Positions 15,507-23,595 of a stretch of 33,984 nt of DNA are shown here, piece after piece. Numbering within the stretch: position 1 is the stretch's first letter; every line of letters begins with the position of its first letter. The notes under the pieces were generated by a model, which saw only the letters and a list, made by a program, of their open reading frames with translations, was not told the DNA's origin and searched no databases. Source of the DNA: Chloroflexota bacterium. GTDB lineage: Bacteria; Chloroflexota; Limnocylindria; P2-11E. Location of the stretch: the NCBI GenBank assembly GCA_005883625.1, contig VBDU01000080.1, forward strand, positions 7,469-41,452, given 5' to 3'. The position numbers and the translations under genes were made by a program.

Positions 15507-16982
15507 TCAGCCACCGCTGTCCTTGCCGGGCTCGGGCTTCGTCCCCGGGAGCTGCGGCAGACTCGCGGGAGGCACGAAACCGCTCGGAGGCTGCGGCGGC
15601 TGCTGTTGTGGCGGTTCCTGTGGCGGGTTCGGCCGCGGCGGTTCGGGCGCCCCCCCGCGTGGTGCACCGCTGCCACGCTGACCGCCGGCGCCGGGAGCGC
15701 CGCCACCACTTTGGTCGTCCTTCTTCTTGCCGTCGTCCTTCTTCTCTTCTTCGCCGGTCTGCTGCTGCTGGTCCTTTTTCTGCTCCGCGCCGGTCTGGTC
15801 CTGACCGCCGCTGGTCGCCTGATCGCTGTCCTTCTTCGGCTCGTCCTTCTTCTGTTCGTCGGATTTCTTCTCCGACGTGTCGCTCTCGACGACCGTCGCG
15901 GTCGTGATCTCGACCTTGCCGTCCTTCGCGACCTTTCCCGAGGGAAGGCTCTTCTTCTCCTCGTCGCCGAGCTTGCGGATCTCGGTCTTGCCGTCGCCGC
16001 CCTTCCTCACTTCGACGCCGCCGGTGCCCCTTCCGGACGCGTCCGTCTTCACCTTGTCCTCGCTCTTCGTGGAGCCACCGCCGCGCTCGGTGACCGTGAC
16101 GGTGACCGTGACGTCGGTCGATCCGGACGACGACCTTTTCTCGACGTGCGTCGCCAGCTTCCCGTCGTCGGAATCCGGGAGCATCACCTGCACCCTGCCG
16201 TCGACGAGCGCGACCATGGCGCCCGGCGTCTGAGAGACGACCTTGCCGTCCTTGACGCCGTTCGCTCGACCGTGGGCGTCGACGACCAGGCCGCCCTCCG
16301 CGTCGATCGTGATCACGGCCGAGCGGCCCGGTGGGGGCGTGATGTGCGGCGGCGCGATCGCCTCACCGCGACGCACGCTCCCCTGCTGGCCCGGGCCGAC
16401 GAGCACCTCGCTCGTCTGTCCCGGCCGCTGCGGATCGGGCGCGCTCTGGGCGACGCGGCCTTCGTTGGTGGTGACCGTCGTCTCGGGGGACCCGTCAATG
16501 ATCGCGACGTCGACCTGGAACGCGGTGCCGCGGACCGACGCGGTCGCTGCCGGCGTCCGCACCTGGTACTTGGAATCGCCCATCAGGAGCCTGGTCACGA
16601 CGTGCCAGGTCCGGCCGAGGTTCTGCGTCATGTCGATGATCGTCGCGCCGCCCGCTTCCACCGAGGTCGTGTCGACGGTAAGAGAGCTGCTCGGCTCGAT
16701 CTCGACGGTCGATCCCTCGAAGTACGTGAGGACGGCGCGACCATCATCGCCCGTCTCGATCGTGTCGCCTGGACCGATGACCTCGCCGTCCGCGGCCGCG
16801 GCGACGGTCGCGCCCGCGTGGCGGACGCTCACCGAGCCGCCGATCACGGTCACGGTCGTCGACGCGCCGACCGCCTGGCCGCGGTTGGGGGCCAGTACGC
16901 CGCTCACCCCGAGCGCGATCGCGAGCACGAAGGCGAGCGTCAGCCCACCGACGGCGATGCGAAGGCGCGATGAGTTACGCAC
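15507..16982 (-). CDS. FecR-domain membrane-anchored protein, copy 1
   Basis: 491 residues. One N-terminal membrane segment (about 8-30) is followed by a FecR-type region (TVTVIGGSVSVRH, GDTIETGDDGRAVLTYFEGS, VRTPAATASVRGTAF), placing most of the protein outside the cell. From about 300 it is a low-complexity Lys, Asp, Gln, Gly and Pro tail. FecR domains occur in sensors and in surface proteins; no FecI-like sigma gene adjoins. The GTG start at 16982 is preferred to 17015 because GGGAGGG lies just upstream and it matches the second copy residue for residue (RNSSRLRIAVGG and GRSARLRVTVGT). The C-terminus is cut by a frameshift. Confidence 0.8.
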   Translation of the reverse strand: MRNSSRLRIAVGGLTLAFVLAIALGVSGVLAPNRGQAVGASTTVTVIGGSVSVRHAGATVAAAADGEVIGPGDTIETGDDGRAVLTYFEGSTVEIEPSSSLTVDTTSVEAGGATIIDMTQNLGRTWHVVTRLLMGDSKYQVRTPAATASVRGTAFQVDVAIIDGSPETTVTTNEGRVAQSAPDPQRPGQTSEVLVGPGQQGSVRRGEAIAPPHITPPPGRSAVITIDAEGGLVVDAHGRANGVKDGKVVSQTPGAMVALVDGRVQVMLPDSDDGKLATHVEKRSSSGSTDVTVTVTVTERGGGSTKSEDKVKTDASGRGTGGVEVRKGGDGKTEIRKLGDEEKKSLPSGKVAKDGKVEITTATVVESDTSEKKSDEQKKDEPKKDSDQATSGGQDQTGAEQKKDQQQQTGEEEKKDDGKKKDDQSGGGAPGAGGQRGSGAPRGGAPEPPRPNPPQEPPQQQPPQPPSGFVPPASLPQLPGTKPEPGKDSGG

Positions 16983-17070
16983 GTCCCTCCCGGTGCCCAC
17001 CCAGACGAGCCCCACCCTGAACGTATCGGCGTGTTGCGTGGTCGAAATTAGGCTGAACGGGAGGGCGTCT

Positions 17071-17110
17071 GTATCAAAAAAGTGCGTCGCGTCGTGTCAA
17101 CGCGGTCGCA
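17071..17110 (-). promoter_or_regulatory. Overlapping terminator and promoter between the two FecR genes
   Basis: Reading on the minus strand after copy 2: an imperfect stem TGCGACCGCGT/ACGCGACGCA (17100-17110 and 17083-17092) is followed by six Ts (17076-17081), an intrinsic terminator. The same bases hold TTGACA (17095-17100) and, 18 bases on, TGATAC (17071-17076), a promoter for copy 1. The -35 lies in the terminator loop and the T run sits in the spacer. Confidence 0.55.
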
Positions 17111-17129
17111 GACGCCGAACGTCAGAAAG

Positions 17130-18326
17130 TCAGCGGCGGGACGGTCGCGGAGTTGACGTTCTCTCGGCAGGGGGATGCGCGGTCGCGCTCGGCGCGATCC
17201 GGCGGTCGGCATCGGAGGTGGCCGGCGCGGCGCCCTGCGGGTGCTGCGGGGTCGCGCGGGACGGCCCCGGCGCCCGCAGGCGCGGCGTCGGCGTCGGCTT
17301 CGGCGACGGTAGCGCGCTCCGCTCCGGAGGCGTGATCGGACGGACCGCCGGCTTCCCGCTCTTCTCGAGGTCGACCCCGGTCTTGCCCTGTCCCGAGCCC
17401 GTCGATCGAGCGGTGTCGCGCACGACGATCGGGTCGGCGCCCTCGTCGGCGACGGTTGTCGTCACCGCGACATCCTTGGAGCCGTCCACGTGCGTGCCGA
17501 TCCGTCCGTCGGGAACGTTCGGCAACGTCACGATCACCGCGCCATCGCGACGTTCGACACGGGCGCCCGGCGTCTGCGCGATGACCTTCCCGTCGGCGCG
17601 CACGCCATTCGCTCGTCCGAGCGAGTCCACTACGAGCGACGTCGGCGCCTCGACGCGCACCGTGACGGTCCGCTGGTCGGCAGGCTTCGGCCTGGGCTGC
17701 TCGACCGGTCGTCCCGGACGCGCGCTCGCCTGCGTGCCCGCCGTGACGACGACCTCGCTCGTCTGTCCCGGTCGCGCCGGATCCGGCGCGCTGTGAGCGA
17801 CGCGACCCTCGGTCGTCACGACGGTCGCCACGGGCTCCCCGCCGCTCGTATCGACCTGGACCTCGAACTCGGTGCCGCGGACGGACGCCGTCGAAGCGGG
17901 CGTGCGGACCTCGTAACGCGAGCTCCCGGTGAGGAGCTTCGTCACGACGTGCCACGTGCGGCCGACGGCCTGCGTCATGAGGACGACCGTGCCGCCGTCC
18001 GCCTCGACGGAGAGGGTGTCGACCGACAGCGTGCTCGATGGCTCGATCTCGACTGTGGAGCCCTCGAAGAACGTAACGACCGCGCGGCCGTCCGCCGCGG
18101 TCTCGATGGAATCCCCCGCCGCGAGGAGGTCGCCGTCCGTCGCGGTGGTGACATCTCCGGATACGTGACGGACGCGCACGTCGCCGCCCAGGACCGTGAT
18201 GGTCGAAGACGCGCCGAGGGCCTGGCCCGCGCCACCCGCGCCGCCGATCATGTCGAGCGCGATCGCGATGCAGAACGCGAACGCGATCGTGCCGACCGTT
18301 ACACGCAGTCGTGCAGAGCGCCCCAC
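17130..18326 (-). CDS. FecR-domain membrane-anchored protein, copy 2
   Basis: 398 residues, clearly paralogous to the neighbour over the whole ordered part: membrane segment, TITVLGGDVRVRH, GDSIETAADGRAVVTFFEGS, VRTPASTASVRGTEF, and the later PGQTSEVVV and SLGRANGV. The tail is shorter, rich in Pro, Arg, Ser and Thr, and lacks the Gly-Asp-Lys repeats. GTG 18326 is chosen because GGGGAGG precedes it by 6 bases and it aligns with the other copy; ATG 18341 is possible. A TTGACA hexamer at 18433-18438 lies upstream, without a clear -10. Function unknown; surface sensing or envelope structure is likely. Confidence 0.82.
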   Translation of the reverse strand: MGRSARLRVTVGTIAFAFCIAIALDMIGGAGGAGQALGASSTITVLGGDVRVRHVSGDVTTATDGDLLAAGDSIETAADGRAVVTFFEGSTVEIEPSSTLSVDTLSVEADGGTVVLMTQAVGRTWHVVTKLLTGSSRYEVRTPASTASVRGTEFEVQVDTSGGEPVATVVTTEGRVAHSAPDPARPGQTSEVVVTAGTQASARPGRPVEQPRPKPADQRTVTVRVEAPTSLVVDSLGRANGVRADGKVIAQTPGARVERRDGAVIVTLPNVPDGRIGTHVDGSKDVAVTTTVADEGADPIVVRDTARSTGSGQGKTGVDLEKSGKPAVRPITPPERSALPSPKPTPTPRLRAPGPSRATPQHPQGAAPATSDADRRIAPSATAHPPAERTSTPRPSRR

Positions 18327-18466
18327 GCCGCGCCTCCCCATGTCGGAGTCCCGGCCTCCCGGCCGCGATGCACCGACCTAGGCGTAACGGAAGCGGGCGC
18401 CTCGGCGCTCGGTTGTCGCCCCCACAAGGCGGTGTCAAGCCGGTAGCAGCCGGGAGTGGAGCCGAC

Positions 18467-18967
18467 CTAATCGCGTGGCGGCGAATATTCGGACAACGGG
18501 ACGAGGAACGGACGAGTGCGGCCTGGCTGAACGGTGAGCGGCTCCGCGAGGCCCGCCTTCGCGAAGACGGCCACGCGCAGGCCGTGCAGACGCTGAGTGG
18601 AACGCGTCCAGGCGGTGCCGCAGACGGGACACGTGAACGGTCCGTCGGCCATGCGTTCGCCGTGCGCCAGCAGGATCTTCGCGCAGCATCGCTCCACGTT
18701 CGGCTCGTGTCCGTCTGCCGCCGCGAGGTAGGGGAACTCCGCCTGTGGTCCCTTTCGGGTGCGGCGCGTAAAGGCGCGACCGTCGGCACGGCGATACTCG
18801 TCGGTCGCGATCTTCGTCCACTCGGTCGCGTCCTCTGGACAGCGGAACGCGCGGCCGACCGGATAGAAGCCGCCCCAGTCGATGATCCAGTCTTCGCAGC
18901 AGTCGGCGAGGATCGTGCGCTCGGTCCGGGGGTCCTTGCCTCCCGAGGCCCTGCGTTCCTCGTTCAT
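18467..18967 (-). CDS. Cysteine-rich hypothetical protein downstream of argF
   Basis: 166 residues, not recognised. It has paired and single cysteines at 23-24, 43 and 94-95 and a CPVC knuckle at 113-116, so it probably binds zinc. It is rich in Trp and acidic residues early (EDWIIDWGGFYP). No signal peptide. The ATG overlaps the argF stop as ATGA, so it is co-expressed with argF, but nothing in it points to arginine metabolism. Confidence 0.68.
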   Translation of the reverse strand: MNEERRASGGKDPRTERTILADCCEDWIIDWGGFYPVGRAFRCPEDATEWTKIATDEYRRADGRAFTRRTRKGPQAEFPYLAAADGHEPNVERCCAKILLAHGERMADGPFTCPVCGTAWTRSTQRLHGLRVAVFAKAGLAEPLTVQPGRTRPFLVPLSEYSPPRD

Positions 18968-19920
18968 CGGAGAGGGGGCCGGGGGGACGCAGTCCCGCCG
19001 ACGAGCCAGCACAACACAGCTTTGAGCATGTGCATCTTGTTCTCCGCCTGATCGAGGACGACGCTCCGCGGGCCATCGAGGACCTCGTCGGTGATCTCTT
19101 CCCCGCGATGCGCGGGCATGTCGTGCATGACGATCGCGTCGGGCTTCGCGTGCGCGACGAGCTTCGCGTTCACCTGGTATCCCTGGAACGCGCGCCGGCG
19201 CCGTTCGTACTCCTGCTCCTGACCCATGCTCGTCCACACGTCCGTGTACACGACGTCGGCGCCGGTCACGGCGGCGACCGGGTCGTCCGTGAGCTCGATG
19301 CGCGCGCCGGTCTCCTTTTCGACGGCGCGGGCGAGCGTGAGGAAGCGCTCCTGCGGACCGTATCCCTCCGGCGTGGCGATCCGCAGCGTCGCCCCGGTCT
19401 TGGCGACGCACAGCATGAGCGAGTGGAGGACGTTGTTGCCGTCGCCGACGTAGGCGGTGATCGTGCCGTCGAGGCCCTTGCGCTCGCGGATCGTGAAGAT
19501 GTCGGCGAGGCCCTGACAGGGATGCGAGAGGTCCGAGAGCCCGTTGATCACCGGGACGCTCGCGTAGCGCGCGAATTCCTCGATGGTCTCGTGCGCGTAC
19601 GTGCGGAGGACCACGAGGTCGACGAGCCGGCTCGCGACGCGCGCGACGTCGGCGACGCTCTCGCGGCGTCCGAGGCCCACCTCCTGCGGCGACAGATACG
19701 AGCTGTGTCCACCGAGCTCGGCCATCGCCACGTCGAACGAGAGCCGCGTCCGCAGGCTCGGCTTCTCGAAGATCTGCGCCAATGCCATGCCCCGCAGCGG
19801 GGCGTCCCGGCCCGCGGTGCCCGCCTTCATCGCGGCGCCACGGTCGAGCAGCGCCACGAGCTCCCCCGACGAGAGGTCGGCGATCGAGACGAAGTGTCGG
19901 ACCCTGGCGGCGACGGCCAT
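18964..19920 (-). CDS. argF: Ornithine carbamoyltransferase
   Basis: 318 residues, near the usual length. It joins carbamoyl phosphate and ornithine to citrulline in arginine synthesis. Seen: the carbamoyl-phosphate motif SLRTR (55-59), HPCQGLADIFT (133-143), and the ornithine motif DVWTSMGQE (228-236). The C-terminal HCLPAHRG motif reads HDMPAHRG, with Asp267 where Cys is canonical. The ending GGTASPRPPLR is encoded inside a palindromic repeat. The ATG at 19920 overlaps the upstream yvcK stop by one base. Family call is firm; the Asp change leaves some doubt about substrate. Confidence 0.9.
   Translation of the reverse strand: MAVAARVRHFVSIADLSSGELVALLDRGAAMKAGTAGRDAPLRGMALAQIFEKPSLRTRLSFDVAMAELGGHSSYLSPQEVGLGRRESVADVARVASRLVDLVVLRTYAHETIEEFARYASVPVINGLSDLSHPCQGLADIFTIRERKGLDGTITAYVGDGNNVLHSLMLCVAKTGATLRIATPEGYGPQERFLTLARAVEKETGARIELTDDPVAAVTGADVVYTDVWTSMGQEQEYERRRRAFQGYQVNAKLVAHAKPDAIVMHDMPAHRGEEITDEVLDGPRSVVLDQAENKMHMLKAVLCWLVGGTASPRPPLR
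18971..19007. repeat. REP-like palindrome forming the 3' end of argF
   Basis: Stem CGGGGGGAC and GTCCCGCCG with one mismatch and loop GCA, flanked by GGGGGC and ACGAGCC. Same size, loop length and flanks as the element at 9931-9965 in ccmC. It encodes the last residues of the carbamoyltransferase. Confidence 0.55.
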
Positions 19921-20942
19921 CAACTGAGCGCGCGCAGGCGCGGCCGCCGCTCCTCGATCAGCCGCATGAGTGCGGTCGCGACGCGCTCCGGATCGTGGCG
20001 GATCGTGTCCTGCTTCAGCCATAGCTCTCGCGGCCCGCTCCACTTGTCGATGATCGGCGCCGCCACCGGACGGACCCCGAGCTCGCGGACCCGCGCGAGC
20101 TCCGCCGCCGTCGGCTCGAGGTACACGAGGCCACGCTCGGCGTAGTGGTCGCGCAGGTGATCGGGCGGCGGGTCGTCGTTCACGAGGACCGCGTCGAGAC
20201 CCGAGCCGCCGAGATAGTCGCGGACGACGCGAACGTGATCGGAGATCCCGAAGCCGTCGGTCTGCCCGGGCTGGCGCGTCGTGTTCGCGACATAGACGAC
20301 GAGCCCCGCCGCGTTCGCGATCGCCCTGGCGATCTCGGGCACGAGGAGGCACGCGCACACGGTCGTGAACAGGCTCCCCGGGCCGAGCGTGATGAGGTCG
20401 GCGCTCTCGATCGCCTCGACGCTGCCGTCCGTCGCCCGGACGTCGTCGTCCTTCAGATAGATCCGCTCGATCGGCGCCTTCCCCGGCGCGCGGACGTTCA
20501 CCTCCTCCTCGACGACGCTGCCGTCGGCGAGCTTCGCGCAGAGGTGCGTGTTGTAGAGCGTTACCGGGAGCACGCGCCCGCGCAGGCCGAGGAGGCGCGA
20601 GGATTCTTCGACGGCGCGGAGGAACGAGCCCTCCTGTTGCGTAAGCGCCGCGAGGAAGAGGTTGCCGAACGCCATGCCGTTCAGGTCTTCGCTCTTCTCC
20701 GTCTCGAAGCGATGCGAGAAAAGCCGCACGAGGATCGGGTCGCCTTCGGCGAGCACGGTGAGCGCGCTACGGATATCGCCCGGCGCCGGCACGTCGAGCG
20801 CGATGCGGACCTTCCCGGTCGATCGGCCGGAATCGGTGACGGCGATGAGGCCCGTGATGTCGTCGGTGTGCGCGCGGAGGCCCGCCATGATGGTGGGCGC
20901 GCCGAGACCTCCGCCGACGCACACGGTCTTCGGTCCGCTCAT
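19920..20942 (-). CDS. yvcK: YvcK/CofD-like gluconeogenesis factor
   Basis: 340 residues. N-terminal nucleotide-binding GGGLGAPTIMAGL, then AVTDSGRSTG, PGDIRSAL, NLFLAAL near 95, LGPGSLFTT near 200 and YVANTTRQPGQTDGF: the YvcK pattern, related to CofD. In other bacteria YvcK binds UDP-sugars and is needed for cell shape and growth on gluconeogenic carbon. The usual neighbours rapZ and whiA are absent here; instead argF follows directly with a 1-base overlap. ATG start at 20942. Confidence 0.88.
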   Translation of the reverse strand: MSGPKTVCVGGGLGAPTIMAGLRAHTDDITGLIAVTDSGRSTGKVRIALDVPAPGDIRSALTVLAEGDPILVRLFSHRFETEKSEDLNGMAFGNLFLAALTQQEGSFLRAVEESSRLLGLRGRVLPVTLYNTHLCAKLADGSVVEEEVNVRAPGKAPIERIYLKDDDVRATDGSVEAIESADLITLGPGSLFTTVCACLLVPEIARAIANAAGLVVYVANTTRQPGQTDGFGISDHVRVVRDYLGGSGLDAVLVNDDPPPDHLRDHYAERGLVYLEPTAAELARVRELGVRPVAAPIIDKWSGPRELWLKQDTIRHDPERVATALMRLIEERRPRLRALS

Positions 20943-20991
20943 ACGGATCGATTCTGGCGGGATGCCGCGCTATGCGCGAGGCTGCATGGAG

Positions 20992-21378
20992 TTAGCGGTG
21001 GCGGGCGGCCTGCGCCTTCTTCACGTTGCGCCGCGCCGCGGTGCGCTGGCGTGGCGTGGTCGTGCGCTTCGGCCGGACGGTCTTCCGGCCGCCGCGGGGT
21101 CCCTTCTTCGTCGAGGCCGCGCGGAGGCTGCCCGTGCGGCGCGCGACTTTGTCGTCCTCACCGATCTCGATGCCGTGTCGTTTCGCGGCCGCGACGATCT
21201 TCCGGCGGGCCGACTCTTTGGCGGTCCCCGACTCGAACTCGGTCTGGTTCCACCGCGCCATCGCGTTGCGCACGTGAGACTCGTCGTTGAGGGGGAGGTG
21301 GCCCTCGCCTCGGCTATCGACGTAGGCGAACGTGCGCTTGTCGAGCTTCTCGCGTTTCTGGGTATCTAGCTCTGCCAT
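20992..21378 (-). CDS. DUF6582-like small basic protein
   Basis: 128 residues. The N-terminal half has KRTFAYVDSRGEGHLPLND and HVRNAMARWNQTEFES, a compact domain I associate with DUF6582 in phages and soil bacteria. The C-terminal half is a Lys/Arg/Thr-rich tail that should bind nucleic acid. AAAGGAG lies upstream of the ATG at some distance. Role unknown; DNA-associated protein is an inference. Confidence 0.72.
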   Translation of the reverse strand: MAELDTQKREKLDKRTFAYVDSRGEGHLPLNDESHVRNAMARWNQTEFESGTAKESARRKIVAAAKRHGIEIGEDDKVARRTGSLRAASTKKGPRGGRKTVRPKRTTTPRQRTAARRNVKKAQAARHR

Positions 21379-21508
21379 TCGGGTCTCGCTCCTTTCGGAT
21401 CGCGATGCGCTGCACGGCGCGTTCCGCGGAGGAGCAGCGAGAACGAGGGCGAAGAGGCCGCGGCGCCTCCTGCGATCGGCCGCTCGTACCGCTGCTAGGC
21501 TCGCGGCC

Positions 21509-21958
21509 GTGAAAGGTCCGACTCGTTACGTCCCGTTCTGGGCGGTGCAGTTCTTCGTCGGGGCGTTCATCGTCCTCTTCGCTGTCGCGCTCGTCGCGGC
21601 GCTCGTCGGCACGGCCGTTCGCGGTCCGACGGCGTTCTTCGACGAGCTCGGGAAGACCGTGAGCCGCGTCGCACCGCAGCCCGCAGCCGATCTGCGAAGC
21701 GACGATCAGGTGCGGTCCGTCATCCGGGCCATGCCCCAGGGCCGGCTTCGCGTCGGCGCGATCGTCGAGGAGCAGGACCGCGTCGTGTTCACCATCACCG
21801 CGGACCGTTCCGCGGTCCACGCGGCCGTCCGCCCCGGCGACGAGCTGCGGCTTGCCCGGGATGGCTCCGTCGAGATCGCGCCCACGGGGATCCCCGCCGT
21901 CATCGATCAGCTGCAGCGCGCGCTCGAGGAGCTGAAGCGCCGGTTCTTCGGGCCCTGA
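21509..21958 (+). CDS. Single-pass membrane protein of unknown function
   Basis: 149 residues with one membrane segment at about 8-34, then a soluble region of alternating helix and strand (RVVFTITADRSAVHAAV, PGDELRLARDGSVEI) and a Leu-rich end that could form a coiled coil. Not recognised. GTG start; TAGGCT at 21496-21501 would start transcription almost at the GTG, making the mRNA leaderless. The gene ends just before a strong terminator. Confidence 0.65.
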   Translation: MKGPTRYVPFWAVQFFVGAFIVLFAVALVAALVGTAVRGPTAFFDELGKTVSRVAPQPAADLRSDDQVRSVIRAMPQGRLRVGAIVEEQDRVVFTITADRSAVHAAVRPGDELRLARDGSVEIAPTGIPAVIDQLQRALEELKRRFFGP

Positions 21959-21970
21959 CCGCGGCACAAC

Positions 21971-21999
21971 GAAAGGGCCGCCCTTCGGCGGCCCCTTTC
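21971..21999. terminator. Strong bidirectional terminator-like hairpin
   Basis: GAAAGGGCCGCC pairs with GGCGGCCC plus CTTTC across a 4-base loop (one bulged C), 12 pairs in all. It sits between convergent genes ending at 21958 and 22020, and reads as A-rich then T-rich on either strand. Confidence 0.75.
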
Positions 22000-22019
22000 G
22001 ACCATGTGAGCGCGGCCGG

Positions 22020-22211
22020 CTAGCTCGCCTTGCGCGCCGTCACGAACGTCCTCGCCGCGACGACCTGCCGCGCGATGAGCTCACCGCGCCAGGCCTTGCG
22101 ACGCTCGAGAGCATCGGTGTACCCACGGTCGTACGCGCCGATCGCGAGGAAGCCGACGATGATCATGCCGAGCGCCACACCCGCCATCAGCCCGATCGCG
22201 AAAAGCAGCAT
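22020..22211 (-). CDS. Small membrane protein
   Basis: 63 residues: one membrane segment (about 2-24, Gly- and Met-rich) followed by a basic cytoplasmic tail (YTDALERRKAW). Not recognised. ATG 22211 is chosen because AGAGGGG lies 6 bases upstream; a longer form to 22283 would add an arginine-rich leader without a ribosome site. Confidence 0.6.
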   Translation of the reverse strand: MLLFAIGLMAGVALGMIIVGFLAIGAYDRGYTDALERRKAWRGELIARQVVAARTFVTARKAS

Positions 22212-22320
22212 GGGTACCCCTCTTTCTTTTTCTTCGCCCCGGCGAAGGACGTTCCGGGGCCACCTGAGCAATCGCCATGCCACGGCACGGTCGCTTCCCT
22301 GGTCGTTGCCGTTCGTTTAC

Positions 22321-22545
22321 TTATGAGGTCCGACCGCCGGCCAGCTCCGCCTGGATCCGCCCGCGCAAGCCATCGCGGACCTGGCGGAACGTCGCCAGGC
22401 GATCGGCCTCGGGACCTTCGACCGCGGCGGGATCGGGGAAGCTCCAGTGGAGCGTCCAGGCGGCGCCGGGGAAGAGCGGGCAGGCCTCCCGCGCCGAGTT
22501 GCGGACGCAGAGGAAGAGGACGCGCTCCTTTTGAGGCCGCGACAC
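22321..22545 (-). pseudogene. arsC: Arsenate reductase (LMW phosphatase type) with its middle deleted
   Basis: 75 residues. It begins like an intact enzyme, RVLFLCVRNSAR, with the full C-x5-R phosphate loop, then jumps straight to the C-terminal EACPLFPG and LHWSFPDPAA segment. The missing part (about 75 codons, from SQMAEG to the strand before the second Cys) would normally separate them. The join falls where both flanks read AR, so loss between short direct repeats is likely. The frame stays open from GTG 22545 to TAA, but the fold cannot be complete. Confidence 0.75.
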
Positions 22546-22630
22546 CGACGGCGATTAGACCACCGGCGCCAGGTACATGCGCACTGAGAGAGTGGACCCG
22601 GCCGCCGACCGTCGCGCAGCGCTCGTTCCT

Positions 22631-23464
22631 TCACGCGGTCGCGAGGAGCGCCGCAGCGACGACACCGCACGCGATGCCGAGGAGCTGCCGCCGGGTCCAG
22701 GCCTCGCGAAGGAGAACGATCCCCAGAAGGCCTCCGAGCGCGGGGCTCGTCGCGACGAGGGGGACGATGACGCTCGCCGGCCCGAGCGAGAGGGCCGTCA
22801 GATACCCGATCGTGGCGGCCGCGGCGGCGACGAGCGTCACCGCGATGACGAGCTCGCCGCCGCGGAGAGGGCGGCTGGCGGCGAGCGGTTCATCTCGGGC
22901 GATCACCGCGCCGACCACGAGCTGGGTCAGCGCGCCGACGACGAGCAGATCGGTCGGTCCGTGGCCGGTCACGACGAGCTTCGCCGCGAACGCGCCGACG
23001 CCTTGCATCACGAGGGACGCCACGGCGAGGCCGAGCCACCCTGAGGCCGCGCCCGAGGCGGTCGGCCGGTACGCGAGCAACACCGCGCCGCCGAGGGCGA
23101 GGACGACGCCGGCCAAAGCCGATGCGCCCGGACGCTCACCGAGCAGCCCGACCGCGAGCGCGACCGTGACGGCCGGGCTCAGCGCGGTGAGCGGCGAGAC
23201 GAGGCCGACCGGTCCGCGCCGTGTCGCCTCGGTCGTCACCCAGAACGTCGCGGCCATGAGCAGCGAGAGGGCGAACGCTCCAGGCAGGCCCGCCGGGTCG
23301 GGCGGCACTTCGAGCGCGAAGGGCACGTAGACGACGAGCGAGAGGATGGCGTTCAGCCGGTAGAAGTACGCCGTGGACCAGCGCGTCAGCGCCGTCTTCG
23401 TGACGACGCGCTGCACCGACCACACGAGCAGGGCGGCCACCGCGAACGGAAGCCAGGGAGTCAC
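22631..23464 (-). CDS. EamA/DMT-family transporter
   Basis: 277 residues with about ten membrane helices in two EamA repeats (1-130 and 145-277). The second-repeat GPASVIVPLVATSPALGGL and the first-repeat GPVGLVSPLTALSPA match each other. The family exports small metabolites or amino acids. GTG start at 23464. It is divergent from the phosphate operon. Confidence 0.85.
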   Translation of the reverse strand: MTPWLPFAVAALLVWSVQRVVTKTALTRWSTAYFYRLNAILSLVVYVPFALEVPPDPAGLPGAFALSLLMAATFWVTTEATRRGPVGLVSPLTALSPAVTVALAVGLLGERPGASALAGVVLALGGAVLLAYRPTASGAASGWLGLAVASLVMQGVGAFAAKLVVTGHGPTDLLVVGALTQLVVGAVIARDEPLAASRPLRGGELVIAVTLVAAAAATIGYLTALSLGPASVIVPLVATSPALGGLLGIVLLREAWTRRQLLGIACGVVAAALLATA

Positions 23465-23504
23465 CGGCGGGCATAGGCTCGCACGCGACGGCGGCAGCCT
23501 GGGT

Positions 23505-23590
23505 TAGAGTTCGCGCGAATGAGGAGCGCCGCACCCGCGGCGAGCGGTGCGACCGCGCCGAGGGCGCGGTCTTTTTATGCCCCAAGGAGG
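23505..23590 (+). promoter_or_regulatory. Terminator-containing leader of the DUF47-PiT operon (candidate attenuator)
   Basis: A perfect 9-bp stem, GACCGCGCC (23551-23559) and GGCGCGGTC (23563-23571), with loop GAG, is followed by TTTTT: a textbook intrinsic terminator. The operon ribosome site AAGGAGG follows at 23584-23590 and the ATG at 23596. The upstream gene points away, so the only transcript it can stop is the operon's own. GCACC (23531-23535) and GGTGC (23546-23550), just before, could form a competing or stacked hairpin. TAGAGT at 23505-23510 is a possible -10. Confidence 0.65.
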
Positions 23591-23595
23591 CTGCG

